Assembly: GCA_030544235.1 (NCBI GenBank)
Contig: CM060475.1
Span: forward strand, 8,017,420 to 8,081,419
DNA from: Lepturacanthus savala
Lineage: Eukaryota; Chordata; Actinopteri; Scombriformes; Trichiuridae
Direction: 5' to 3'
DNA: 64,000 nucleotides
Under the pieces are notes generated by a model. That model was not told the origin of the DNA, searched no databases, and was given only the letters and a program-made list of their open reading frames with translations. Position numbers and translations under genes: made by a program. Shown one piece after another: positions 35,630-47,200 of the stretch (within the stretch, counting starts at the first letter, position 1; every line of letters begins with the position of its first letter).

Positions 35630-35975
35630 GCTAACGCTAACATGCTAGCAGGCTAACATGCTAGCAGGCTAACATGCTAGCAGGCTAACATGCTAACAGG
35701 CTAACATGCTAACAGGCTGCTTGTTGCTGTTAATGCTGATATTTGACATTTTAGGTTGAATCTTCAGTTTTAATGTGACTTGACAACATTTAATTGAACT
35801 GATTAATTAATGGTTGAATCATCCATTTTTATCATTAATACTAATATTATATAATATTATCATTAATAATAATAATAATAATAATATTATATAATATTAT
35901 CATTAATAATAATAATAATAATAATATTATATAATATTATCATTAATAATAATAATAATATTATTATATAATATT
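35630..35975. repeat. GCTAACATGCTAGCAG and ATAATATTATCATTAATAAT repeats
   Basis: Five 16-bp copies of GCTAACATGCTAGCAG (35633-35720). About 130 bp later come three copies of a ~50-bp AT-only unit ending in an AAT run (35848-35970). Confidence 0.88.
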
Positions 35976-36054
35976 CCAGCAGAACAGCAAATTTTGATTT
36001 TAAATTTTAATTTTTCAAGAAGCTTCATGACTTTCTCATGTTTTTATCTCAGGT

Positions 36055-39000
36055 ATCTGACATGCGTGTGTTAATGAACATGTAGAACATGTGTGTTAAT
36101 GAACATGTAGAACATGTGTGTTAATGAACACGTGGAACATGTGTGTTAATGAACATGTAGAACATGTGTGTTAATGAACATGTGGAACGCATGTGTTAAT
36201 GAACACGTGGAACACGTGTGTTAATGAACATGTAGAACATGTGTGTTAATGAACACGTAGAACGTGTGTTAATGAACACGTGGAACAAGTGTGTTAATGA
36301 ACACGTAGAACACGTGTGTTAATGAACACATAGAACGTGTGTTAATGAACATGTAGAACATGTGTGTTAATGAACACGTAGAACGTGTGTTAATGAACAC
36401 GTAGAACGTGTGTTAATGAGAACGTGGAACAAGTGTGTTAATGAACACGTGGAACAAGTGTGTTAATGAACACATAGAACACGTGTGTTAATGAACACGT
36501 GGAACAAGTGTGTTAATGAACACATAGAACACGTGTGTTAATGAACACGTAGAACACGTGAGTTAATGAACACGTAGAATGCGTGTTAATGAACACATAG
36601 AACACATGTGATAATGAACACAGAACACGTGTGTTAATGAACACGTGGAACAAGTGTGTTAATGAACACATGGAACAAGTGTGTTAATGAACACGTAGAA
36701 CACATGTGTTAATGAACACGTAGAACACGTGAGTTAATGAACACGTAGAATGCGTGTTAATGAACACATAGAACACATGTGTTAATGAACACATAGAACA
36801 CGTGTTTTAATGAACACAAAGAACACGTGTTTTAACGAACACGTGGAACACGTGTGTTAATGAACACATAGAACACGTGTTAATGAACACGTGGAACACG
36901 TGTGTTAATGAACATGTAGAACATGTGTGTTAATGAACATGTAGAACATGTGTGTTAATGAACATGTAGAACATGTGTGTTAATGAACATGTAGAACACG
37001 TGTGTTAATGAACACGTGGAACACATGTGTTAATGAACATGTAGAACATGTGTGTTAATGAACATGTAGAACATGTGTTAATGAACATGTAGAACATGTG
37101 TGTTAATGAACATGTAGAACATGTGTGTTAATGAACATGTAGAACATGTGTTAATGAACATGTAGAACATGTGTGTTAATGAACACGTAGAACGTGTGTT
37201 AATGAACACGTGGAACAAGTGTGTTAATGAACACGTGGAACACATGTGTTAATGAACACGTAGAACATGTGTGTTAATGAACACGTGGAACACATGTGTT
37301 AATGAACACGTAGAACACGTGTGTTAATGAACACGTGGAACACGTGTGTTAATGAACATGTAGAACATGTGTGTTAATGAACATGTAGAACATGTGTTTT
37401 AATGAAAATGTAGAACATGTGTTAATGAACATGTAGAACATGTGTGTTATGAACACGTAGAACACATGTGTTAATGAACATGTAGAACATGTGTGTTAAT
37501 GAACATGTAGAACATGTGTGTTAATGAACATGTAGAACATGTGTTAATGAACATGTAGAACATGTGTGTTAATGAACACGTAGAACGTGTGTTAATGAAC
37601 ACGTGGAACAAGTGTGTTAATGAACACATAGAACACGTGTGTTAATGAACACGTAGAACACGTGTGTTAATGAACACATAGAACGTGTGTTAATGAACAT
37701 GTAGAACATGTGAGTTAATGAACACGTAGAACGTGTGTTAATGAACACGTAGAACGTGTGTTAATGAACACGTGGAACAAGTGTGTTAATGAACACGTGG
37801 AACAAGTGTGTTAATGAACACATAGAACACGTGTGTTAATGAACACGTAGAACACATGTGTTAATGAACACGTAGAACACGTGAGTTAATGAACACGTAG
37901 AATGCGTGTTAATGAACACATAGAACACATGTGATAATGAACACAGAACACGTGTGTTAATGAACATGTGGAACAAGTGTGTTAATGAACACATGGAACA
38001 AGTGTGTTAATGAACACGTAGAACACATGTGTTAATGAACACGTAGAACACGTGAGTTAATGAACACGTAGAATGCGTGTTAATGAACACATAGAACACA
38101 TGTGTTAATGAACACGTGGAACACGTGTTTTAATGAACACAAAGAACACGTGTTTTAACGAACACGTGGAACACGTGTGTTAATGAACACATAGAACACG
38201 TGTTAATGAACACGTAGAACGTGTGTTAATGAACACGTAGAACGTGTGTTAATGAACATGTAGAACGTGTGTTAATGAACACATAGGACATATGTTTTAA
38301 TGAACACATAGAACATGTTAATGAACACGTAGAACACGTGTGTTAATGAACACGTAGAAGATGTGTTAATGAACACAGAACACGTGTTAATGAACACGTA
38401 GAACACGTGTGTTAATGAACACGTAGAACACGTGTGTTAATGAACACGTAGAACACGTGTGTTAATGAACACATTGAACACGTGTTAATGAACGTGTGTT
38501 TTAATGAACAAGTGTGTTAATGAACACAGAACACGTGTTAATGAACACGTAGAACACATGTGTTAATGAACACGTAGAACACGTGTGTTAATGAACACGT
38601 AGAACACGTGAGTTAATGGACACGTAGAACACGTGTGTTAATGAACACGTGTTTTAATGAACAAGCGTGTTAATGAACACATAGAACAGGTGTTAATGAA
38701 CACAGAACACGTGTGTTAATGAACATGTGGAACAAGTGTGTTAATGAACACATGGAACAAGTGTGTTAATGAACACGTAGAACACATGTGTTAATGAACA
38801 CGTAGAACACGTGAGTTAATGAACACGTAGAATGCGTGTTAATGAACACATAGAACACATGTGTTAATGAACACGTGGAACACGTGTTTTAATGAACACA
38901 AAGAACACGTGTTTTAACGAACACGTGGAACACGTGTGTTAATGAACACATAGAACACGTGTTAATGAACACGTAGAACGTGTGTTAATGAACACGTAGA

Positions 39001-39510
39001 ACGTGTGTTAATGAACATGTAGAACGTGTGTTAATGAACACATAGGACATATGTTTTAATGAACACATAGAACATGTTAATGAACACGTAGAACACGTGT
39101 GTTAATGAACACGTAGAAGATGTGTTAATGAACACAGAACACGTGTTAATGAACACGTAGAACACGTGTGTTAATGAACACGTAGAACACGTGTGTTAAT
39201 GAACACGTAGAACACGTGTGTTAATGAACACATTGAACACGTGTTAATGAACGTGTGTTTTAATGAACAAGTGTGTTAATGAACACAGAACACGTGTTAA
39301 TGAACACGTAGAACACATGTGTTAATGAACACGTAGAACACGTGTGTTAATGAACACGTAGAACACGTGAGTTAATGGACACGTAGAACACGTGTGTTAA
39401 TGAACACGTGTTTTAATGAACAAGCGTGTTAATGAACACATAGAACAGGTGTTAATGAACACAGAACACGTGTGTTAATGAACACGTAGAACACGTAGAA
39501 CACGTTTCAG
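36055..39510. repeat. ~25-bp TTAATGAACACGTAGAACAC minisatellite rich in CACGTG
   Basis: About 140 units of 22-25 bp: GTGTTAATGAACACGTAGAA, then CACGT or CATGT. Most units contain one or two ACGTG words, and many contain a full E-box CACGTG or ACACGTGT palindrome. Rare variants (CATAGGACATATG at 38282 and 39041; TAGAACAGGTG near 38683 and 39442) show a block duplication of 759 bp at the right end. Confidence 0.96.
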
Positions 39511-39685
39511 GTTTTTATTCCTACATCTGTTCATGGTGCATCTTCATCTCATATTTTTGGACTTTTTCTTTCTACTGTAACTTGTTGCTCTCGACTTGGA
39601 CTTTATTTCATTTCTGTTCCTGCTGCAGATAAAACAGCAGCACAAACATCTGGTTTCCTCTTCACATGAGTTTCATTACGTAAGC
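39511..39685. other. short unique intergenic segment
   Basis: Unique sequence between two arrays. No gene was recognised. Confidence 0.5.
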
Positions 39686-40790
39686 GGCTGGAAACGTCCT
39701 GGAAACGACCTGGAAACATCCTGGAACCGACCTGGAAACAACCTGGAAAAGTCCTGGAAACGACCTGGAAACAACCTGGAAAAGTCCTGGAAACGACCTG
39801 GAAACGACCTGGAAATGTCCTGGAAACGACCTGGAAACCTCCTGGAAATGTCCTGGAAACGACCTGGAAATGTCCTGGAAACGACCTGGAAACGTCCTGG
39901 AAATGTCCTGGAAACATCCTGGAAACGACCTGGAAACGTCCTGGAAATGACCTGGAAACCTCCTGGAAACGACCTGGAAACGTCCTGGAAACGACCTGGA
40001 AACGACCTGGAAACGTCCTGGAAACGTCCTGGAAACAACCTGGAAACGTCCTGGAAACAACCTGGAAACGTCCTGGAAACGTCCTGGAAACGTCCTGGAA
40101 ACGTCCTGGAAATGACCTGGAAACCTCCTGGAAACGACCTGGAAACGTCCTGGAAATGACCTGGAAACCTCCTGGAAACGACCTGGAAACGACATGGAAA
40201 CATCCTGGAAATGTCCTGGAAACGTCCTGGAAACGTCCTGGAAATGACCTGGAAACATCCTGGAAATGACCTGGAAACGTCCTGGAAACGTCCTGGAAAT
40301 GTCCTGGAAACGTCCTGGAAACAACCTGGAAACGTCCTGGAAACAACCTGGAAACGTCCTGGAAACGTCCTGGAAACGTCCTGGAAACGTCCTGGAAATG
40401 ACCTGGAAACCTCCTGGAAACGACCTGGAAACGTCCTGGAAATGACCTGGAAACCTCCTGGAAACGACCTGGAAACGACATGGAAACATCCTGGAAATGT
40501 CCTGGAAACGTCCTGGAAACGTTCTGGAAATGACCTGGAAACATCCTGTAAATGACCTGGAAACGTCCTGGAAACGTCCTGGAAATGTCCTGGAAACGAC
40601 CTGGAAACGACTTGGAAACATCCTGGAAACGTCCTGGAAACGACCTGGAAACGTCCTGGAAACGACCTGGAAACGTCCTGGAAACGTCCTGGAAACAACC
40701 CTGAAACGTCCTGGAAACGTCCTGGAAACGTCCTGGAAACGTCCTGGAATCCTCCTGGAATCCTCCTGGAATCCTGGAGTCCTCCTCAAC
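39686..40790. repeat. 11-bp CTGGAAACGTC / CTGGAAACGAC minisatellite
   Basis: About 100 units of 11 bp alternating CTGGAAACGTC, CTGGAAACGAC, CTGGAAATGTC and CTGGAAACAAC. On the minus strand all three frames stay open with an 11-residue period (SRTFPGRFQDV). A 200-300 bp internal block (about 39890-40200) is repeated at about 40210-40500. Confidence 0.95.
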
Positions 40791-40924
40791 ATGTGCAGCT
40801 GCAGCAGGAGGTGAAAGGATTAAAGAAAAAGGAAAAAAACACGTCAGAGCAGGAGGAAAAAATGAAAAACTGGTGACCTTTGACCTCCAGACCGGATCCA
40901 ACAGGGAAGGGAAGTCCTGGAGGG

Positions 40925-42150
40925 GGAGGGGGGGGGGGGGTAGAGGAGGAGGAGGTGTAGAGGAGGAGTAGAGGAGGTGCAGGGGAGGTGCAGAGGAGGT
41001 GTAGAGGAGGAGTAGAGGAGGAGTAGAGGAGGTGCAGGGGAGGTGCAGAGGAGGTGTAGAGGAGTAACAGAGGAGGTGTAGAGGAGTAACATAGAGGAGG
41101 AGTAGAGGAGGTGTAGATGAGGTGTAGAGGAGTAACAGAGGAGGTGTAGAGGAGGTGCAGAGGAGGTGTAGAGGAGTAACAGAGGAGGTGTAGAGGAGTA
41201 ACATAGAGGAGGAGTAGAGGAGGTGTAGATGAGGTGTAGAGGAGTAACAGAGGAGGTGTAGAGGAGTAACATAGAGGAGGTGTAGAGGAGGTGTAGAGGA
41301 GTAACAGAGGAGGTGTAGAGGAGTAACATAGAGGAGGAGTAGAGGAGGTGTAGATGAGGTGTAGAGGAGTAACAGAGGAGGTGTAGAGGAGGTGCAGAGG
41401 AGGTGTAGAGGAGTAACAGAGGAGGTGTAGAGGAGTAACATAGAAGAGGAGTAGAGGAGGTGTAGATGAGGTGTAGAGGAGTAACAGAGGAGGTGTAGAG
41501 GAGTAACATAGAGGAGGTGTAGAGGAGGTGTAGAGGAGTAACATAGAGGAGGTGTAGAGGAGGTGCAGGAACAGAGGAGGAGTAGAGGAGGTGTAGAGGA
41601 GGTGTAGAGGAGGTGCAGGAACAGAGGAGGTGTAGAGGAGGTGTAGAGGAGGAGTAGAGGATGTGTAGAGGAGGTGTAGAGGAGGTGCAGAGGAACAGAG
41701 GAGGTGCAGAGGAGGTGCAGGAACAGAGGAGGTGCAGGAACAGAGGAGGTGCAGGAACAGAGGAGGTGCAGAGGAGGTGCAGGAACAGGGGAGGTGCAGA
41801 GGAGGTGCAGGAACAGGGGAGGTGCAGAGGAGGTGCAGGAACAGAGGAGGTGCAGGAACAGGGGAGGTGCAGAGGAGGTGCAGGAACAGAGGAGGAGTAG
41901 AGGAGGTGCAGGAACAGAGGAGGTGCAGAGGAGGTGCAGAGGAGGTGCAGGAACAGGGGAGGTGCAGAGGAGGTGCAGGAACAGAGAAGGAGTAGAGGGG
42001 GTGCAGGAACAGAGGAGGTGCAGGAACAGAGAAGGTGCAGGAACAGAGGAGGAGTAGAGGAGGTGCAGGAACAGAGGAGGTGCAGGAACAGAGAAGGAGT
42101 AGAGGAGGTGCAGAGGAGGTGTAGAGGAGGTGCAGGAACAGAGGAGGAGT
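40925..42150. repeat. GGAGGTGTAGAGGAG / GGTGCAGGAACAGAGGA purine-rich minisatellite
   Basis: A G-run (40928-40940) followed by about 90 purine-rich units. On the left the units are GAGGTGTAGAGGAGTAACAG; on the right they are GGTGCAGGAACAGAGGAG. Blocks of about 235 bp with ATAGAGGAGGAGTAGAGG recur near 41090, 41208, 41330 and 41450. One strand is almost pure purine, so triplex or R-loop structure is plausible. Confidence 0.94.
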
Positions 42151-42239
42151 CTCTGACTGAATCCAAATGTTTTTCTCTTCAGCCAAAAAGAAAAAAAAGA
42201 AACAAAAAAAAACAGTAAATGAGTTTTAAAGGAGCAGTT

Positions 42240-42905
42240 CACTGAAATACAATAAAAATACAATAAAATAAAAAGTAAAATAAAATCTGAAATAAAATAA
42301 AAACTAAAATAAAACCTGAAATAAAATAAAAAATAAAATAAAATCTGAAATAAAATAAAAAATAAAATAAAATAAAATCTGAAATAAAATAAAAAATAAA
42401 ATAAAATCTGAAATAAAATTAAAAATAAAATAAAATCTGAAATAAAATAAAAAATAAAATAAAACCTGAAATAAAATAAAAAATAAAATAAAATCTGAAA
42501 TAAAATAAAAAGTAAAATAAAATCTGAAATAAAATAAAAAATTAAATAAAACCTGAAATAAAAATAAAATAAAATAAAATCTGAAATAAAATTAAAAATA
42601 AAATAAAATAAAATCTGAAATAAAATAAAAATAAAATAAAACCTGAAATAAAATATAAACTAAAATAAAACCTGAAATAAAATTAAAAATAAAATAAAAT
42701 CTGAAATAAAATAAAAAATAAAATAAATACAAAATAAATTAAAATTAAAACTAAAATAAAATAAAAATTAAAATAAATAAAAACTAAAATAAAATCAAAA
42801 TTAAAACAAAAACAAAAAAAACAATAAAACCTGAAATAAAATAAAATAAAATCTGAAATAAAATAAAAACTAAAATAAAATAAAACCCAAAATAAAATAA
42901 CAATG
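42240..42905. repeat. AAATAAAATCTGAAATAAAAT A-rich minisatellite
   Basis: About 25 units of 21-31 bp, TCTGAAATAAAATAAAAAAT or CCTGAAATAAAATAAAAACT, becoming irregular after 42720. The plus strand contains almost no C or G. Confidence 0.93.
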
Positions 42906-43104
42906 AATAATAATCAGTCGCCTGAATCTTTATGTTTCATTAGTAACAAAATAATCTGATGTTTAACATGAATTCTGCTGCTGGTTGTGACGTCACAACT
43001 GAACAAAATGATGAACCTGACACAGCAGAAAAGACGATTAATAACTAATCAATAACTAATTATCAACCAATCAGCAACTAATTTGATGATTAATTATTAT
43101 TATT
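42906..43104. other. unique intergenic segment with TTGTGACGTCACAA palindrome
   Basis: Contains the perfect palindrome AGTTGTGACGTCACAACT-like word near 42985, with a full CRE (TGACGTCA). Nothing coding is seen. Confidence 0.5.
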
Positions 43105-43109
43105 ACTCC

Positions 43110-43250
43110 AGGACCCTCCAAGACCCTCCAAGACCCTCCAGGACCCACCAGGACCCTCCAAGACCCTCCAAGACCCTCCAGGACCCTCCAGGCTCCTCCA
43201 GGACCCTCCAGGCTCCTCCCGGACTCCCGGACCCTCCAGGCTCCTCCTCC
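43110..43250. repeat. 11-bp ACCCTCCAAGA / ACCCTCCAGGA repeat
   Basis: About 12 units of 11 bp (ACCCTCCAAGA, ACCCTCCAGGA, CTCCTCCAGGA). Confidence 0.92.
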
Positions 43251-44261
43251 TCCAGCTGCTGGATCGAGTCATCAGGAGGTTTCATAGTTTCTCCGCGACT
43301 CAGATCCGGGACCCGGATTCCGCTGCGGGACCAGGAGTCGTGAGTCTGGCAGCGAGTCGTGAGTCAGACCCGATCCCGATCCCGGTCCTGGTCCTGGTCT
43401 GAAGTCTCAGACTCCTCCCGCTTACGCCTTCAGTCAGAACCCGGACACTCAGGACCCCAGACCCGGAGGAATCCAGACCTGGAGGATCCGGACCCGGAGG
43501 ATCCGGACCCCGGAATTTTTTTTTTTTTTTTTTAAAGTTTCATCATTTCATCAAAAAGTTCAAGATCATGAAGGAACGGAGGTAAAAATCACCTTTAATT
43601 AAATCATTTCACCTTTAATTGAATTATTTCATCTTTTTTTAATTATTTCACGTCTCTTTTGCGACATTTCTGGTTAATTTCTGGTTTTTAAACTCAGCGA
43701 ATAAGAAGGATGATGACTACACATATTCAATGAGTACAAGTACCACCACAGGAGTATAAATACTTCATTCATCAGTACTTTTCCGCGGTAAAACCCTTTA
43801 TTTGATCATTAAATCCGTTCCACGTTAAATCAGCTGTTACTGCCGCAGCTGGAGGGGGCGGGGCTAGGCGCTACTGCTTTGTGACGTCACAGGATGACTG
43901 CGAGGAGGGATGAGATGAAGGAAAAAAAAAAAAGTTCCATAGATTCAGCTTCATTTCTGTAAATATTTGATTGGAGCTTAAGCGATTAATTGATTAATTA
44001 ATTAATTAATTAATTATTTGATTGATTTTCCGGTTGATTTAGAGCCATTTTTTAAGAAGATTCCAGATTAATTTCATTTTTTTTAAATCTTCTATAACAG
44101 TAAACTGATGATTTTTAGAAAAACAGGAAGTTATTATTATTATTAATTAATTTTAATTATTTTTTTTATTATTATTAAAGCTATTATTAGCTTATTATTA
44201 GCTAACATTAGCGGCGAATTTCATTCATTTTTTTTATTAATTTAAAGTTTCTCTGCTGCAG
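43251..44261 (+). promoter_or_regulatory. MXRA5 upstream region with candidate promoter
   Basis: A GC-rich part (43255-43515) ends in a long T-run. Further down, GGAGGGGGCGGGGCT (GC box, about 43851) lies 25 bases before a full CRE palindrome, GTGACGTCAC (about 43881). The GC box and CRE are the best promoter candidates. A GAGTC/GTGAGT donor at 43340 could end an upstream non-coding exon. AT-rich sequence follows until the CTCTGCTGCAG acceptor at 44251-44261, just before the first coding exon. Confidence 0.4.
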
Positions 44262-44278
44262 TTGCTGAGACTGTGAAG

Positions 44279-47200
44279 ATGAAGCTGGTCCAGACCCTGC
44301 TGGTCCTGGTCCTGGTCCAGGTCCTGGTCTGTGGGTCTTGCCCCTCCCCCTGCTCCTGCCCACAGTCCAACGAGCTGCACTGCACCTTCCGCTCGTTACT
44401 GCAGGTTCCTGCTGCCATTTCTCCTCAGGTGGAGAGGATCAACCTGGGGTCAGTGGTGCTGGTTTAGTAAACAAACACGTTGTTGTCTTGTTGTTTTGTT
44501 TTGTTGTTTTAGTCCAGGAACAAAGAAACACTCTGTTACCTGTTGTCTTGTTGTTTTAGTCCAGGAACAAACACTCTGTTACCTGTTGTCTTGTTGTTTT
44601 AGTCCAGGAACAAACAAACACTCTGTTACCTGTTGTCTTGTTGTTTTAGTCCAGAAACAAACACTCTGTTACCTGTTGTCTTGTTGTTTTAGTCCAGGAA
44701 CAAACAAACACTGTTACCTGTTGTCTTGTTGTTTTAGTCCAGAAACAAACACTCTGTTACCTGTTGTCGTGTTGTTTTAGTCCAGGAACAAACAAACACT
44801 CTGTTACCTGTTGTCGTGTTGTTTTAGTCCAGGAACAAACACCCTGTTACCTGTTGTCTTGTTGTTTTAGTCCAGAAACAAACACTCTGTTACCTGTTGT
44901 CTTGTTGTTTTAGTCCAGAAACAAACACTCTGTTACCTGTTGTCTTGTTGTTTTAGTCCAGGAACAAACAAACACTCTGTTACCTGTTGTCTTGTTGTTT
45001 TAGTCCAGGAACAAACAAACACTCTGTTACCTGTTGTCTTGTTGTTTTTGTCCAGGAACAAACAAACACTCTGTTACCTGTTGTCTTGTTGTTTTAGTCC
45101 AGGAACAAACACTCTGTTACCTGTTGTCTTGTTGTTTTAGTCCAGAAACAAACAAACACTCTGTTACCTGTTGTCTTGTTGTTTTAGTCCAGGAACAAAC
45201 AAACACTCTGTGACCTGTTGTCTTGTTGTTTTCATCCAGGAACAAACAAACACTCTGTTACCTGTTGTCTTGTTTTTTTAGTCCAGGAACAAACAAACAC
45301 TCTGTTACCTGTTGTCTTGTTGTTTTAGTCCAGGAACAAACAAACACTCTGTTACCTGTTGTCTTGTTGTTTTAGTTCAGAAACAAACACTCTGTTACCT
45401 GTTGTCTTGTTGTTTTAGTCCAGGAACAAACAAACACTCTGTTACCTGTTGTCTTGTTGTTTTAGTCCAGAAACAAACAAACACTCTGTTGCCTGTTGTC
45501 TTGTTGTTTTAGTCCAGGAACAAACAAACACTCTGTTACCTGTTGTCTTGTTGTTTTAGTCCAGGAACAAACAAACACTCTGTTACCTGTTGTCTTGTTG
45601 TTTTAGTCCAGGAACAAACAAACACTCTGTTACCTGTTGTCTTGTTGTTTTAGTCCAGGAACAAACAAACACTCTGTTACCTGTTGTCTTGTTGTTTTAG
45701 TCCAGGAACAGCTGGTTTCCATGACAACATCCATTAATGTGTATTTTCTGTGTTTTGTTGGTTTTGTTTGTTTGTTTGTTTTAGGTTCAACAGCATCAAT
45801 AAAATTACAGAAACGTCCTTTTCTGGCCTGAAGAAACTGGAGCTTCTCATGATTCATGGCAACGACGTCCATATGTTACCTGATGGTGCGTTCAGGGACC
45901 TGGAGTCGCTGCAGGTACACGTTTTTTCACGTGTCTGATCTTAAGAGTTCAGATGTTTCAGATCTTTGTAGACCTTTTTTCTTTAGATCTTTCCAGTTTT
46001 CTTCAGGTTTTTCAGGTCTTTTCAGGTCTTTGAGCTGTTCATCTCCCTTTATTTGGTCCAGATGTTGAAGATGAGCTACAACAAGCTTCAGGAGATCAGC
46101 AGAAACACCCTTCAGGGTCTTTGGGCTCTGGCTCGTCTGCACCTGGACCACAACCATCTGGAGTTCATCCACCCCGACGCCTTTCAGGGTCTGACGGGTC
46201 TACGGCTGCTGCAGCTGGAGGGGAACCGGATCCGGCAGGTCCACCCGAACTCCTTCAGCACCTTCAGCCTGGTGGGTCTCTACCACCTGTCCACCGTGAG
46301 ACACCTGCACCTGTCCGACAACCAGCTGGACTCGCTGCCCCCAAGCCTCCTGGAGCACATGCCGCACCTGGAGAACCTCTTCCTGCAAGGGAACCCCTGG
46401 ACCTGCGACTGCAACCTCGCCTGGATCCAGGACTGGAACCGCAAGTCCCCAGGTCAGATCTGAGAAGGTTTATCTGAAACTCTTAGCAAGGTGTCAACTG
46501 GGACCAGCGGCTCAGGGGTCTAGGAGGGAACTCCAGGGTCTAGGAGGGAACTCCAGGGTCTAGGAGGGGACTCCTAGGTCTAGGAGGGAACTCCATGGTC
46601 CATCTCTTAGATATATTAAATTATATTTTATGATATTTATTATTAACTCCAGTGAAGAACAGTTTGCTGACACGTTTATTTATTTTGTGTTTTCGACAGG
46701 CGTCCTGAAGTGTAAGAAGGACCGGTCTCTGCCAGGGGGTCAGCTGTGTCCGGTCTGCTCCGGACCCCGGTCCCTGCAGGGCAAAGACCTGCAGATGGTG
46801 GAGGACCTGGTCTGTCGTGGTCCCGTCATCAGCTCCACCACCAGGACTCCGCCGGAGGAGGAGGTCCAGAATGAGGTCCTGACTGCCGAGGACTTCAGAG
46901 AACCGCTGGCCAACGTGTCTCTGGACCTGTCGGACGAACATGGGAACCAGGTGGACCTGGTTTGTGGTCTTGGGGAACCTCTGCGGCCGCAGATCAGCTG
47001 GGAGCAGGCGGAGCAGCTGGAGGCCAACGCCACCTTATCAGCGGACGTGGAGTGTCCGGTAGACAGAGAGAAGTACGAGCGCCTGTGGCGGTTGATCGCC
47101 TACTACAGCAGCGTCCCGGCTCATCTACGGCGGGAGGAGACACTGGGAGGTGACGAGTCGCCGTCGGCAACGTACGTTTACAGACAAGACGCCGAGAGAG

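Noticed and set aside
39603..42263. 886-codon minus-strand open frame (SRTFPGRFQ and PPLHLLYTSS repeats)
   Set aside because: It crosses two unrelated tandem arrays and parallel frames are equally open. No domain, splice or promoter support.
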